From an uncultured Rhodopila sp. (GTDB lineage Bacteria > Pseudomonadota > Alphaproteobacteria > Acetobacterales > Acetobacteraceae), in the NCBI RefSeq assembly GCF_903944925.1, contig NZ_CAJATU010000063.1, positions 124,001 through 188,000 of the forward strand: DNA of 64,000 bases. The letters run 5' to 3'. A program made the translations under genes and the position numbers. The notes below the pieces were generated by a model. It made no database searches and was not told the DNA's origin. It saw only the letters and a list, made by a program, of their open reading frames with translations. Positions within the stretch are counted from its first letter, which is position 1. Every line of letters starts with the position of its first letter. Below are positions 23,051 to 32,246 of the stretch, piece after piece.

Positions 23051-23530
23051 ATGCCGCCCGCCAAGAAACCGGCCCCAGCCGCCAAGAAACCGGCCCCTGC
23101 CGCCAGCAAGACCGCGGCGCCCGCCAAGGGGGCCCCGAAAAAAGCCGCCGCGCCTGCCAGCAAGGCTGCTGCGCCCGCGAAAAAGGCCTCTGCGCCTGCG
23201 AAAAAGGCCGCCGCACCCGCCAGGAAGGCGGCTCCGGTAAAGGCCGCGCCGCAAGCCACCATCACGCTGAAGCACATCGCCGCCGAGTTGGCGGAAGGAC
23301 ATGACCTGTCGAAAAAGGCCGCCGAAGCCGTGCTCGACGATTTTGTGGCGGTCATCACCCGACAGCTCGCCAACGGCGACAAAATCCGCCTGAGCGGCCT
23401 CGGCATCCTGGTGGTGCGAGACCGGCCGGCGCGCACCGCTCGCAACCCGGCGACCGGCGAATCCGTCGCGGTCGCGGCGAGCAAGAAGATCGCGTTTCGA
23501 CCTGCCAAGGAATTGAAGGAGTCGGTGTAG
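23051..23530 (+). CDS. HU-family DNA-binding protein with Lys/Ala/Pro-rich N-terminal tail
   Basis: A 159-residue protein. GAGGAGATCGTG directly before the ATG at 23051 fixes the start (MPPAKKPAPAAKKPAP). Residues 1-70 are a low-complexity tail of AAKK, PAKK and PAKA repeats like eukaryotic histone H1 tails. Residues 73-159 are the HU/IHF fold: ITLKHIAAELAEGHDLSKKA, VITRQLANGDKIRLSGLGIL, the DNA-clasping arm RDRPARTARNPATGE and the end KKIAFRPAKELKE. HU bends and compacts DNA; the tail should add non-specific binding. Tail length may vary because of the repeats. Confidence 0.92.
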   Translation: MPPAKKPAPAAKKPAPAASKTAAPAKGAPKKAAAPASKAAAPAKKASAPAKKAAAPARKAAPVKAAPQATITLKHIAAELAEGHDLSKKAAEAVLDDFVAVITRQLANGDKIRLSGLGILVVRDRPARTARNPATGESVAVAASKKIAFRPAKELKESV

Positions 23531-23597
23531 CGCAATCCGGGGCCGGCCATCCGGCTGTTCCCGGGGGTGGCGAAAGGATGCATCCGTGCGGCCAGGC

Positions 23598-24842
23598 TCA
23601 GTCGCCCGCCGCAGCCAAACTGTGCAGCTCCCGCCCGCGAGTCTCCGGCAGCAGCAACGCGGCGACCACCACCAGCGCATAGGCCCCCCCGGCGAACAGC
23701 CCAACCGACTCACCCAACGGAATAAACCCCGCTACGTATCCCACGAGCACCGGGAACAGCGCCGCGAAACCGCGACCGAAATTGTAGCAGAAGCCTTGCC
23801 CCGAGCCGCGCAGTTCAGTCGGGTAAAGCTCGGTGAAAAGCGCGCCCATGCCACTGAAGATTCCCGACGCGAAGAACCCGAGCGGGAACCCCAGCACCAG
23901 CATCAGCCCGTCGGAGATCGCGATCTGCGTATACCCCAGCGCGATCGCCATCGACCCCACCGCAAAGACCAGGAAGGTCCGCCGCCGCCCCAGCAGGTCG
24001 TTCAGATAGGCCGACACAATGTAGCCGCAGAACGACCCGGTGATGATCACCCCGAGATACGCCCCGCTGCCGATGACGGACAGATGCCGCTCGGTCCGCA
24101 GGAAGGTCGGCAGCCACGTCGTGATCGCGTAATAGCCGCCCTGTGCCCCCAGTGCGAGCACGCTGCCGCGGACCGTCACCCACAGGAATCCCGGCTTGAA
24201 GATCGCGAGCAATGGCGCGTGGTCAGCCCCGGCCGCCCGGCTGGCCGTGTAGACTTCAGGGTCCGGCACCAGCCGCCGGATGAAAAAGATAACTCCGGCC
24301 GGCAGGATGCCGATGAAGAACAGCATCCGCCAGGCAATCTGCTGCGGCAGCAGCGAAAACATCAGGGTTGCCAGGATTGCCGCCAGCGCCCAGCCCCAGG
24401 ACCAGGAGCTTTGGACAAAGCCGACCGCCCGGCCGCGATGGCGCGGGGCGATGACTTCGGCCATGAGGACCGAGCCTGCTGCCCACTCGCCGCCAAAGCC
24501 CAGGCCCTGTAGCCCGCGCGTGACCAAGATCTCCCCGAAGTTGCTGGTCAGGCCCGACAGGAAGGTGAACAGCGCGAAGCACCCGATGGTGATCTGCAAC
24601 GTCAGCACACGGCCGAAACGGTCCGACAGGAGGCCGGCGCCCCAGCCACCGATGGCGGACATGATCAGCGCCACGGTGGCAACCGCCCCGGCCTGCGTAT
24701 TGCTGATCCCCCACAGCGCAATCAGCGTTGGCACCACGAAGCTGTAGATTTGCACGTCCATCGCATCGAGCGCATAGCCGCCGCAGCACGCCCAGAATGT
24801 CCGGCGGCCGCTTGGCGACAGGCTGCTGTACCAGTCGAACAT
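23598..24842 (-). CDS. MFS transporter (acid:proton symporter type)
   Basis: A 414-residue, 12-helix carrier. Signatures are GGYALDAMDVQIYSFVVPTL in helix 1, GLLSDRFGRVLTLQ in loop 2-3, RGLQGLGFGGEWAAGSVLMA in helix 4, and YLNDLLGRRRTFLV in loop 8-9. It is a near relative in type of the MFS protein at 16.5 kb. It follows the enolase-superfamily gene by 74 bases on the same strand; the two likely form an operon that imports and dehydrates a sugar acid. AAGGA lies upstream of the ATG. Confidence 0.9.
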   Translation of the reverse strand: MFDWYSSLSPSGRRTFWACCGGYALDAMDVQIYSFVVPTLIALWGISNTQAGAVATVALIMSAIGGWGAGLLSDRFGRVLTLQITIGCFALFTFLSGLTSNFGEILVTRGLQGLGFGGEWAAGSVLMAEVIAPRHRGRAVGFVQSSWSWGWALAAILATLMFSLLPQQIAWRMLFFIGILPAGVIFFIRRLVPDPEVYTASRAAGADHAPLLAIFKPGFLWVTVRGSVLALGAQGGYYAITTWLPTFLRTERHLSVIGSGAYLGVIITGSFCGYIVSAYLNDLLGRRRTFLVFAVGSMAIALGYTQIAISDGLMLVLGFPLGFFASGIFSGMGALFTELYPTELRGSGQGFCYNFGRGFAALFPVLVGYVAGFIPLGESVGLFAGGAYALVVVAALLLPETRGRELHSLAAAGD

Positions 24843-24916
24843 GTATCGTTCCTTGCGCGGATTTCGGGTTTCGGGTGCAAGCCGCGGGCCGCCAGCGTTT
24901 CACCTACCTCTGGTCT

Positions 24917-26110
24917 TCAAGGCGTGAACGCATCTTCCTCCGCCTCAATCTTCGCCGGATCGAGATCCATGCCGATCCCCGGAAGGCTCGGCACGTGGAT
25001 CTCACCGCGCGCCGGCTTAACCGGATGCGCAAGGAAGTGCTGATGGATATCGTTCCATTTGACGAGATATTCCTGATACGGCGTATGGATCGGCGATTGC
25101 GTGACCGAGAAATGAATGCCAGCCGGCGTCGAGTGTCCATGCGGGATAGTCATGAGATCATGCACCGTCGCATAGGCCGCGATCTTCAGCGTCTCCGAAA
25201 GGCCGCCGCACCAGTAGATGTCGGGTTGCAGAATATCGATTGCCTGCGCGTCGATGAAACGCCTGAAGCCCCAGCGCGTGTATTCGTGCTCGGCTCCGGC
25301 CAATGGAATGCTGGTCTTGTCCCTGATCTGCCGATAGCTGTCGATGCGATCGGGCATGCAGCACTCTTCCAGCCAGCGCGGCCGATATTCCGCAATGCGC
25401 GAGGCGAGGTCGATGACGTAGGTCGGCTCCATCGACTGCCAGCAATCGAGCATGATGTCGTCATCCTCACCGAGCGCATCGCGCAACGTCCGCACGAGTT
25501 GGACGTTCTCGCGCATGCCGTCCGGCCCGCTCATCGGGCCATGACGAAAGAACCACTTTTGGGCGACATAACCCTGTTCCTTGAATTCCAGGGCCCGCTC
25601 GCGCACCCGCCCGAAATCCCGGGTGGCAAAGCCGAGCATGCTGGCATAGGCCGGGATCGCGGGCCGCGTCGGGCCGCCGAGCAACCTGTAGACGGGTTGG
25701 CCGAGCCAGCGACCCTTGATGTCCCACAACGCACAATCGATAGCGCTGATCGCGAGCATCGCATCGCCCTGGCGGCCATGCACCATCAGGCGGTGCATCT
25801 GGTCCCAAAGCATCTCGTGCGCGAGCGGGTCGCGATCGAGCAGCATCGGGCGCAGGCGGCGACCGACGAAAAAGGCGACGGTCTCCGGCACCGGACCGGC
25901 GATGCCGAGGACGCCCTCATCGGTCTCGATCTGTACGAAATACGTTTCGATAGCAAAGCTGCCTTCGGCCTGCCGGCCGCCCTCGAAATCCTGGCGTGCC
26001 CGATATTCCGGATAGATATCGATCGGCCGAACCAGGCGCTCTTCCCAGAACGGGCTGGTCGTCGGCATGGTCCCGCGCACCTTGCGCAGCCGGATGGCGG
26101 TGATTTTCAT
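24917..26110 (-). CDS. Enolase-superfamily dehydratase (mandelate racemase type, L-rhamnonate dehydratase-like)
   Basis: A 397-residue enzyme. The N-terminal capping domain (MKITAIRLRKVRG to about residue 130) is followed by the barrel. Barrel marks include SAIDCALWDIKGRWLGQPVY, the metal ligand in IMLDCWQSM (Asp), and RWLEECCMPD (Glu). AGAEHEYTRWG follows, and HGHSTPAGIHFS, the His pair typical of rhamnonate dehydratase relatives. It should dehydrate an acid sugar to a 2-keto-3-deoxy acid. It lies upstream of an MFS carrier on the same strand. The exact acid sugar is not known. Confidence 0.85.
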   Translation of the reverse strand: MKITAIRLRKVRGTMPTTSPFWEERLVRPIDIYPEYRARQDFEGGRQAEGSFAIETYFVQIETDEGVLGIAGPVPETVAFFVGRRLRPMLLDRDPLAHEMLWDQMHRLMVHGRQGDAMLAISAIDCALWDIKGRWLGQPVYRLLGGPTRPAIPAYASMLGFATRDFGRVRERALEFKEQGYVAQKWFFRHGPMSGPDGMRENVQLVRTLRDALGEDDDIMLDCWQSMEPTYVIDLASRIAEYRPRWLEECCMPDRIDSYRQIRDKTSIPLAGAEHEYTRWGFRRFIDAQAIDILQPDIYWCGGLSETLKIAAYATVHDLMTIPHGHSTPAGIHFSVTQSPIHTPYQEYLVKWNDIHQHFLAHPVKPARGEIHVPSLPGIGMDLDPAKIEAEEDAFTP

Positions 26111-26442
26111 GGCTTAAAAGCTTTCCGCTGGTCCACGGGCGCCAGCATTGCGGGCACCCCGCATTCGGAACGCCGAGCTTGTCTTGGCAGTTCCACATGC
26201 GCCCGCAGCAGTCGCGGCTGGTAGAACAAAAAGCGTAAGTCGAGATGGCGATGATTGCCCAAGGGCGACTCTCGGGATTGTGTGTTCCGCCGGGCCGCGA
26301 GGTCGCTTCGCGGCGAATCGCAAGCCACTGAGACGTTTGTGCGGCAAAGTTAATGCCAGATATCGGCACCGATTAAATCGCTGGCACGATTCTATAGTCC
26401 AGCCCTCTGACATCAAGCACGGTCACGACCTAGCTTTCCGGA
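26111..26442. other. Intergenic region upstream of the Ku operon
   Basis: This 332-base gap lies between divergent genes. It has no visible gene, no clear sigma-70 promoter and no strong palindrome. It is less GC-rich near 26340-26400, where a promoter for the 26443 gene would be expected. Confidence 0.35.
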
Positions 26443-26721
26443 ATGGCACGCGATCTCGTAGGGTTTGATACTTTTACCCTGAAGGGCGATCCGCTCTCGC
26501 GAGCGATTGCAGCATTGAGGGTGGCCCGTCAACAATTGCGTCTCGCCGTGGCCGATACACGCAGCAACCGCCTGGTACCCGTGCTGTGCGATGCCGACGA
26601 CGAAATCACTCAGCGTCTTTGCCGGATCGAAGACGCCGTCGATGACGACGCTGCCGACACAGCCGAGGCTGGCGAAACCGACGCTCGGCGGCAGGCGGAA
26701 CTGCCGCTGCGGGCGGCGTAG
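26443..26721 (+). CDS. Small hypothetical protein upstream of ku
   Basis: A 92-residue acidic protein, MARDLVGFDTFTLKGDPLSR to AELPLRAA. It is likely helical, with no recognised domain. Its TAG is directly followed by the ku ATG with zero spacing, so the two are translationally coupled. The ribosome site is weak. Possibly a Ku accessory factor; this is inference from position only. Confidence 0.5.
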   Translation: MARDLVGFDTFTLKGDPLSRAIAALRVARQQLRLAVADTRSNRLVPVLCDADDEITQRLCRIEDAVDDDAADTAEAGETDARRQAELPLRAA

Positions 26722-27585
26722 ATGGCACAACGTCCAATATGGCGCGGACATCTGCGGCTGGCGCTGGTGTCCTGTCCCGTGGCCCTGTTCAGCGCGGTGC
26801 ACGACCGCAGCAGCATCAAGTTCAACCTGATCAATCCGGAAACCGGCAATCGCATCCGGATGCTGACGATCGATGCGGAGACAGAGCAGGAAGTCCAGCG
26901 GCGTAACCTCGTCAAAGGCTATGAGTTCAAGAAGAACACCTACCTGCTCCTGACCGACGAAGACCTCGACAGCGTGAAAGTGGACAGCTCCGAGGTGATG
27001 ACCGTCGATAAGTTTGTCGATGCCACCTCGATCGATCCGCTTTACTATGACACGGGATATTATCTGGCGCCCGACGGTTCGGCGGGGCGCGACGTCTATC
27101 AGATCCTGCGCGAAGCCATCGGCCGCACCCGCCGCGTCGCCTTGTCCAGGGTCGTCATCGGCCAGCGCGAACGGGTCATCGCGCTGCGCCTGTTCGGTAA
27201 TGGCCTCGCGGCGCACACGCTGCACGAACAACGCGACCTCAACGACGCGAGCGGCCTGTTCGACGAGCCGGCCGCGGTCGATGAAGCGATGGTTCAACTG
27301 GCGAAACAGTTGGTGGATCGCCAGACCGCGGCGTACGATCCGACCGACATCGAGGACCGCTACGAGACACGGCTTCGGGCCATGCTGGACGCCAAGCTGA
27401 AGGGCGAGGGCATCACCCTCAATGAACCTCCCGAGCCGGCGGCGACCAACGTCGTGGACCTGATGGCTGCGTTGCGGCGCAGCCTTGCCGAGGATGATAA
27501 GCGGGCGGCCAGCGCCGAACCCGCACCATCGGCTAAATCCAAGGCCGCCAAGCCGGGAAAAGCGCCGCGAAAACGTGCGTCCTGA
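26722..27585 (+). CDS. ku: Ku family non-homologous end-joining protein
   Basis: A 287-residue bacterial Ku. It opens MAQRPIWRGHLRLALVSCPV and has the beta-barrel blocks FNLINPETGNRIRM, VKGYEFKKNTYLLLTDEDLD, TVDKFVDATSIDPLYYDTGY, YLAPDG and VVIGQRERVIALRLFGNGL. A Lys-rich tail (PSAKSKAAKPGKAPRKRAS) fits the C-terminal DNA-binding extension. Ku rings bind double-strand ends and recruit ligase LigD. No ligD is in the window. Confidence 0.95.
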   Translation: MAQRPIWRGHLRLALVSCPVALFSAVHDRSSIKFNLINPETGNRIRMLTIDAETEQEVQRRNLVKGYEFKKNTYLLLTDEDLDSVKVDSSEVMTVDKFVDATSIDPLYYDTGYYLAPDGSAGRDVYQILREAIGRTRRVALSRVVIGQRERVIALRLFGNGLAAHTLHEQRDLNDASGLFDEPAAVDEAMVQLAKQLVDRQTAAYDPTDIEDRYETRLRAMLDAKLKGEGITLNEPPEPAATNVVDLMAALRRSLAEDDKRAASAEPAPSAKSKAAKPGKAPRKRAS

Positions 27586-27586
27586 C

Positions 27587-27916
27587 TTAAAACTCCCCGA
27601 GATCGGGCTGAACAGGCTTCTTGCCCCGGGGCCGCTTTGGTTTTGCCGCCGCCGGCTCCGGACGGCGCACTTCGCCGATGAGCGGTATCCGCAACTGCGG
27701 CTCCGATGCCGGCGGCGCGCGTCGTTCAGCCTCAACTTTCTCCTGATGCTCCAGGATGCGGCGGCGGTGATCCCCCGAGTTCGACGCTGCGGCCAACTCC
27801 ATCTCCTCAGATTGGGCGACCCGAACCGAAATACCGACGTTGCAAGCGCCTCGCTTCCCGGCTCGCGCCTCGAACTCGAACGAAGCCCGTAGCCGGCACG
27901 ATTGCAATCGTATCAC
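27587..27916 (-). CDS. Hypothetical small basic protein
   Basis: A possible 109-residue frame that converges on ku with its stop one base away. Third codon positions are GC-rich in its second half, which favours coding, and the end is basic and Pro-rich (EPAAAKPKRPRGKKPVQPDL). The GTG start at 27916 has no ribosome site and an internal ATG at 27802 sits directly on a GAGGAG. No domain is recognised. It may be a chance frame. Confidence 0.35.
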   Translation of the reverse strand: MIRLQSCRLRASFEFEARAGKRGACNVGISVRVAQSEEMELAAASNSGDHRRRILEHQEKVEAERRAPPASEPQLRIPLIGEVRRPEPAAAKPKRPRGKKPVQPDLGEF

Positions 27917-28194
27917 GCTTTTTTGCCCATCGGGGGACGGACGTTTTGATCAGTTACGCGGCGTAAGTAGCGAACCCGGCTGTTTTGCCGCTGCAATCCC
28001 CGCGGCCCGCGCCAGTCCAGCTTTCACAGATTGGTGTCCGGGCCGTTTGGGTGCATAAACCTGCCAACACGGTGGCGATCGGGTCCAAACGGCAGCAGCA
28101 TTTTTTATGGCACCGCCGTGCACGGACACGGACCGGTTCCGGATCGACAACCCGGTGTCGCAACCTGATCTCGCCGAAAGGAGCGTAGTCGCTC

Positions 28195-29226
28195 GTGACC
28201 GCCCAATCCGATGTCTGGCTTGCATACTTGCAGCGGTTCCCGTGGCTCACGCACGCTCCGGCACGGCTTGTCAATATCGCGCCCATGACCGGCGGACGCT
28301 GGTCATTGGGCGATGTCGTGGTGAGCGAGGCGGAACTGTTGGCAGCCCGGCCGGACGGTCCGGTTGAGCAGATCCGTCTGTTTCACCTGGTCCATGGTGG
28401 CTGGCGTGTTGCTTCATTCAGGCAGTTTCGCCCGCTGGTGTATTTCTCGGCTTTCGGATCGCCGGACATATTCGCCTGCCTGAAACTGGCGGTGTCGTCG
28501 CTGGTTGAACGGGGCCGCTGGCAGTGGGACGTTCTGGTTCTGACCGCGGCGGATACCATTGACACGGTGCGGACGCTGCTGGCTCCCTGCGGCCTTGGCG
28601 AGCGGCTTCATCTCGCAGTAATCGAGCCGGCCTCGGGTCAACTCGGCTGGTATCTGGCACGCTACCGCCTCGATGCTCACCCGATCATGCGGACGGCGCA
28701 GCCGCTGCTTTATTTGGATGTGGACATGATTTGCGACGCGCCGCTCGAGCCGTTGCTGGCGGCACTTGCCGTTTCACCTGCTATCAATGCCTGCGCCGAG
28801 GGGCGTCTCGACGAAGGCGGTCCGGATAGCGGCGGGCATTGGTTCGGCTGGCGCCTGATGCAGGATGACGGCATGCCGTTCGACCCGTCCGCGCCCGGGT
28901 TCTCCTCCGGCGCGCTGGGGATGGCCAGTGCGGAGTCTGCGGACATACCTTTCTCGCTCATCCTGCGCAGCCGCTATGCCGATGCCATGGACCCCAACGG
29001 CGGTCACAAGCTGGCAAGTAAGGACCAGGCTTTTGCCAACTACGTCCTGCGGAAGCTCGGCCGTCATGAAACCGGTCTGTTGCCGCGGGTCTTGAACCTG
29101 CATCGACTGGGCGGTGCGCTGCACCCGAATCCGGCCGACGCCCGCGGGCTGGTGCATTTTCTCGGCGCCCCCGTCGGCGAGAAAGTCAAGGCGATGCAGG
29201 CCTATTTGGATTGCCTGCGGCGTTAG
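28195..29226 (+). CDS. GT8-like glycosyltransferase
   Basis: A 343-residue protein with a GTG start behind AAGGAG (11 bases). The middle part has a sugar-nucleotide transferase pattern: LVYFSAFGSPDIFACLKLAV, WDVLVLTAADTIDTVRTLL, then PLLYLDVDMICDAPLEPLLA, where DVD is the metal-binding DxD motif. Later GFSSGALGMAS and DQAFANYVLRKLG match retaining transferases of the GT8 type. The first 70 residues are not recognised. The acceptor is unknown and no cell-surface cluster lies nearby. Confidence 0.65.
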   Translation: MTAQSDVWLAYLQRFPWLTHAPARLVNIAPMTGGRWSLGDVVVSEAELLAARPDGPVEQIRLFHLVHGGWRVASFRQFRPLVYFSAFGSPDIFACLKLAVSSLVERGRWQWDVLVLTAADTIDTVRTLLAPCGLGERLHLAVIEPASGQLGWYLARYRLDAHPIMRTAQPLLYLDVDMICDAPLEPLLAALAVSPAINACAEGRLDEGGPDSGGHWFGWRLMQDDGMPFDPSAPGFSSGALGMASAESADIPFSLILRSRYADAMDPNGGHKLASKDQAFANYVLRKLGRHETGLLPRVLNLHRLGGALHPNPADARGLVHFLGAPVGEKVKAMQAYLDCLRR

Positions 29227-29357
29227 CGTCCCCCGGGCGCCACCTTGCCACCCGAGCAGCCCGAAATGGACAGTCCCGAGAAATCGGCACTACCTTCAGT
29301 AATACTGGCGTGGACTAGGGTATTACGCCGGCACTTTGAACGCGATTCCAAGACCGC

Positions 29358-31466
29358 CTACCACCCCCCCTCCAGGAACGCCCGCACCGTCTGCACCGCG
29401 ATCAACCCCATGATCGGCAGCGACTCGATCGGGTCATCCCCCAGCAGCGCGTGCGCCACCGCCACCAGATCCGGCGCCCGGTTGCGGTATTTCGGCTCCG
29501 TGCTGGCATGTGCCCACAGTGCCATCAGCAGGAACCGCTCCGCCCACACAGGCCGTTCCGGCGGCAGAATCTCGTTCGTCACCACCGCCAGCATCCCGGT
29601 CCGGTCCGTGCGTGCCAGCCTGCCGAGCTTCTTGCTCACTTCCGGACCGTCCTCGAACCAGGAGCCGATGATCGGATCATCCGACATCCATTCCAGCCCG
29701 TGCTCGTACAGCGCCGCGATCCCCTCCGCCGAGCGCTCCGACTCCCGCAACTCGCCGAACAGCCGATCGGCTTCGGCGTGAAGATCGAGGCGGCGGTCTT
29801 TCCATTCGCTGCCGCCGACGGCCTCGGCCACCTCCAGCAGAGCCTCGGGCGGCACCGCGTTGTGCTCCACCCCGGTGGCGATGGCGTGCTGGATCACCGC
29901 ATCGACGTAGCCCTTGTCGACCTGGGTAAAGATGCCGCCCAGCTTCGCCTCTTTCAGCAGCCGGGTGACCTTGCCGCGCACCAGGTCGGTGTCCGCCCAG
30001 GCGTCCACCACGCCGGTGCCGTGCCGCAGCAGCAGCCCGCCGAACATGCCTTTGCGGCCCAGGCGGCTGACGGTCAGGATGCTCTGCGCGCCCGATCCGT
30101 CGATCATCGTCGCGTGGTATTCCAAATCCGCGGCCGGCTGCGGCCACGATCCGATCTCCACCCCGGCGATCCGCGCTTTACGCACCATCGTGTCCACCGC
30201 CGGCCGATCGGCTGCGGGAATCCAGTTGCGGATGGCGATGGTGCGCCTCAGTGCGTCGGACGACAGCGTGTCCAGTTGCGCCGACTGCTCCAGCGCCGCC
30301 GCGGCATCGCGCCGCACCACCGAGTCGTCGTCCAGCAGCATCAGCGGCACCGCGTCGCGCAGCTTTTCATGCGGCGAGAGCGTCAGCTCGGTGGCCAGGA
30401 AGCCGCGCAGGCTCGCCGGCATCAGCGCGCTCGGGCTTTTCAGCGTCTCGATCACCTCGAACGGCGAGGTCAGCATATTCGCCAGTTCATCCAGGAACCC
30501 GCGCAGCATGGCCTGCATTTCCTCGGGCGGTCCCACCTCCTCCGCCTCGAACCCGGCCGCCGCCAGGGCGGTCTGCGTCTCATCCGATATCGGCACCCGC
30601 GCCTCGCTCAGCGCCGCCGCCATCCTGAACCAGTCGTCGCGCGGCACCTTCTTCGATTCGGCCAGCTCGATCAGCGTCTGCTGGTAGTCCTCCAGCATGT
30701 TCACCGCCCACTCCCAGCCGCGGTCCAGCCGGTAACGGACGAACTCGAGCTGCAGCGACAGCATTTCCAGGTAGGCGGAGACCAGGTTGTCGTCGCGCCG
30801 CTTGGGGTCCGCCGAGGCGGCGGCCACCAGATTCTCCGTGATGACCGGCAGCGTCTGCGGCGTCTGCTCCAGCCAGGTGCGGTCTTCCAGGTTGAGTTCG
30901 GGCGCAGCGGTGCGGCCCAGGCGCTTGGCGATGGTCTTGATCCGGCTGCGCTCCAGCCCGGTCGCGTCGGGCGGTTCCGCCGGGTCGTCGCCAATCAGCG
31001 GCGATTCCGCCTCATCCTCCAGCGCGCTCATGAGATCGGCCATTTCCTCATCGTCGAGGTCGGGGCCTTCGAGTTCCTCCAGCAGATCCTCGACCGCGGC
31101 CTCGATCTCATCGGAGTTGCCGGTGCGGGCGACGACCTTACCGTGCTGCAAGGTCTCCTGTTCGAAGCTCCAGAGGCCTTCAACGGTCATCGAGAAGGCG
31201 CCGTAGCTGGCGGAGACGCGGAACGCGGTCCAGGTCTTCAGCGCCTCGACCCGGACGTCGCATTCGCCGTCGAACAGGTCGATTGTGTATTCCTCCAGCA
31301 GCACGCTATCGTCGCCGGCCAGTTTCGCGGTGGAGAGGATGGTCTTGTATTCCTCCTCCAGGTCCGGATCGAAGAAGTAGTCGCTGAGCAGCTTCCCGGC
31401 GAGATCGATCAGCAGGGCGTCTGTCGGATCCGGCTTGGCCGGGCGAGACGCGGTACGTTTGGCCAT
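29358..31466 (-). CDS. Large acidic protein of unknown function (702 aa)
   Basis: GGGGGGAGC before ATG 31466 fixes the start (MAKRTASRPAKPDPTDALLI). The protein is soluble, acidic in its first third (EELEGPDLDDEEMADLMSAL), and helical. The middle part contains long helices such as RRDAAAALEQSAQLDTLSSD that look HEAT-like. The C-terminal third has YHATMIDGSGAQSILTVSRL and GGIFTQVDKGYVDAVIQHAI. I do not recognise a family. It is 66 bases downstream of engB on the same strand, so it may be read through from the yidC operon. The length and the clean coding signal make it surely a real gene. Confidence 0.85.
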   Translation of the reverse strand: MAKRTASRPAKPDPTDALLIDLAGKLLSDYFFDPDLEEEYKTILSTAKLAGDDSVLLEEYTIDLFDGECDVRVEALKTWTAFRVSASYGAFSMTVEGLWSFEQETLQHGKVVARTGNSDEIEAAVEDLLEELEGPDLDDEEMADLMSALEDEAESPLIGDDPAEPPDATGLERSRIKTIAKRLGRTAAPELNLEDRTWLEQTPQTLPVITENLVAAASADPKRRDDNLVSAYLEMLSLQLEFVRYRLDRGWEWAVNMLEDYQQTLIELAESKKVPRDDWFRMAAALSEARVPISDETQTALAAAGFEAEEVGPPEEMQAMLRGFLDELANMLTSPFEVIETLKSPSALMPASLRGFLATELTLSPHEKLRDAVPLMLLDDDSVVRRDAAAALEQSAQLDTLSSDALRRTIAIRNWIPAADRPAVDTMVRKARIAGVEIGSWPQPAADLEYHATMIDGSGAQSILTVSRLGRKGMFGGLLLRHGTGVVDAWADTDLVRGKVTRLLKEAKLGGIFTQVDKGYVDAVIQHAIATGVEHNAVPPEALLEVAEAVGGSEWKDRRLDLHAEADRLFGELRESERSAEGIAALYEHGLEWMSDDPIIGSWFEDGPEVSKKLGRLARTDRTGMLAVVTNEILPPERPVWAERFLLMALWAHASTEPKYRNRAPDLVAVAHALLGDDPIESLPIMGLIAVQTVRAFLEGGW

Positions 31467-31532
31467 GGGTTGCTCCCCCCTGTTGCATCGGTGCCGCGGC
31501 ACCGTCTCTTCCGTGGCGGCCGTGACCGCCGC

Positions 31533-32246
31533 CTAATCCGCCAGCGCCGCCAGTTCCGCCCTCAATGTCGCGATTCCGGCACCGGTTTCGCTGCTCGTGG
31601 TGAGTATGCGCGGATACGCTGCCGCGTGCGAGCGGGCGAGTTGCTCCGCCTCCCGAATCTTGCGCTCTAGCGCAACGGGTTTGACGCTGTCCGCCTTGGT
31701 CAGGACGATCTGGAAAGTCACCGCGGCTCGGTCGAGCAGCCCCATCACGTCGTGGTCCGCCTGCTTGACCTCGATCCGCGCGTCCAGCAGCAGCATCACC
31801 CGCCGCAAGGTCGGCCGCCCGCGCAGGTAGTCGAACATCATGCCCTGCCAGTCGGCCTTGATGTCCTTCGACGCCCGCGCATAGCCGTAGCCCGGCATGT
31901 CCACCAAAGTCAGCCGCCCGCCGAGGTCGAAGAAGTTCAACTGCCGCGTCCGCCCCGGCTCCGACGACACGCGTGCCAGGGAATTGCGCCCGGTCAGGGC
32001 GTTGAGCAGTGACGACTTGCCGACATTCGACCGGCCGGCGAAGGCGATCTCCATCCCGGCTGGCGGCGGCACCTGTTCCAGCTTCTGCGCGCCGAAAAAG
32101 AACGTGCACTCCGACGCGAACAGCAGCCGCCCGGCTTCAAGAGCCGCCGCCTCGGCGGCGGCGGCATCTTCAGGAGTCGGTTCGGTACCGCTCAAGTACG
32201 TGCCAAAGACGGCTTGCTCAGGTGCGTCCGGCGCTGGATCAGCCAT
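31533..32246 (-). CDS. engB: Ribosome biogenesis GTP-binding protein EngB (YihA/YsxC)
   Basis: A 237-residue GTPase of ribosome assembly. The G-motifs are GRSNVGKSSLLN (P-loop), SSEPGRTRQLNFF (G2), DMPGYGYA (G3), TKADSVK (G4) and TTSSETGAG (G5). Its first 60 residues (MADPAPDAPEQAVFG to about the FGAQKLEQVP) are an extension rich in Ala and Glu. The start lies 55 bases inside the end of yidC, in another frame, so the two are translationally linked. Confidence 0.93.
   Translation of the reverse strand: MADPAPDAPEQAVFGTYLSGTEPTPEDAAAAEAAALEAGRLLFASECTFFFGAQKLEQVPPPAGMEIAFAGRSNVGKSSLLNALTGRNSLARVSSEPGRTRQLNFFDLGGRLTLVDMPGYGYARASKDIKADWQGMMFDYLRGRPTLRRVMLLLDARIEVKQADHDVMGLLDRAAVTFQIVLTKADSVKPVALERKIREAEQLARSHAAAYPRILTTSSETGAGIATLRAELAALAD

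Noticed and set aside
26413-27735. Long minus-strand open frame (440 codons) across ku
   Set aside because: It runs antisense to ku, which has all family motifs; long antisense frames are expected at this GC content.
29451-31670. 739-codon plus-strand frame opposite the 702-residue unknown protein
   Set aside because: The minus frame has a perfect ribosome site and a balanced composition; the plus frame is His/Arg/Gln-rich as typical for antisense of GC-rich genes.
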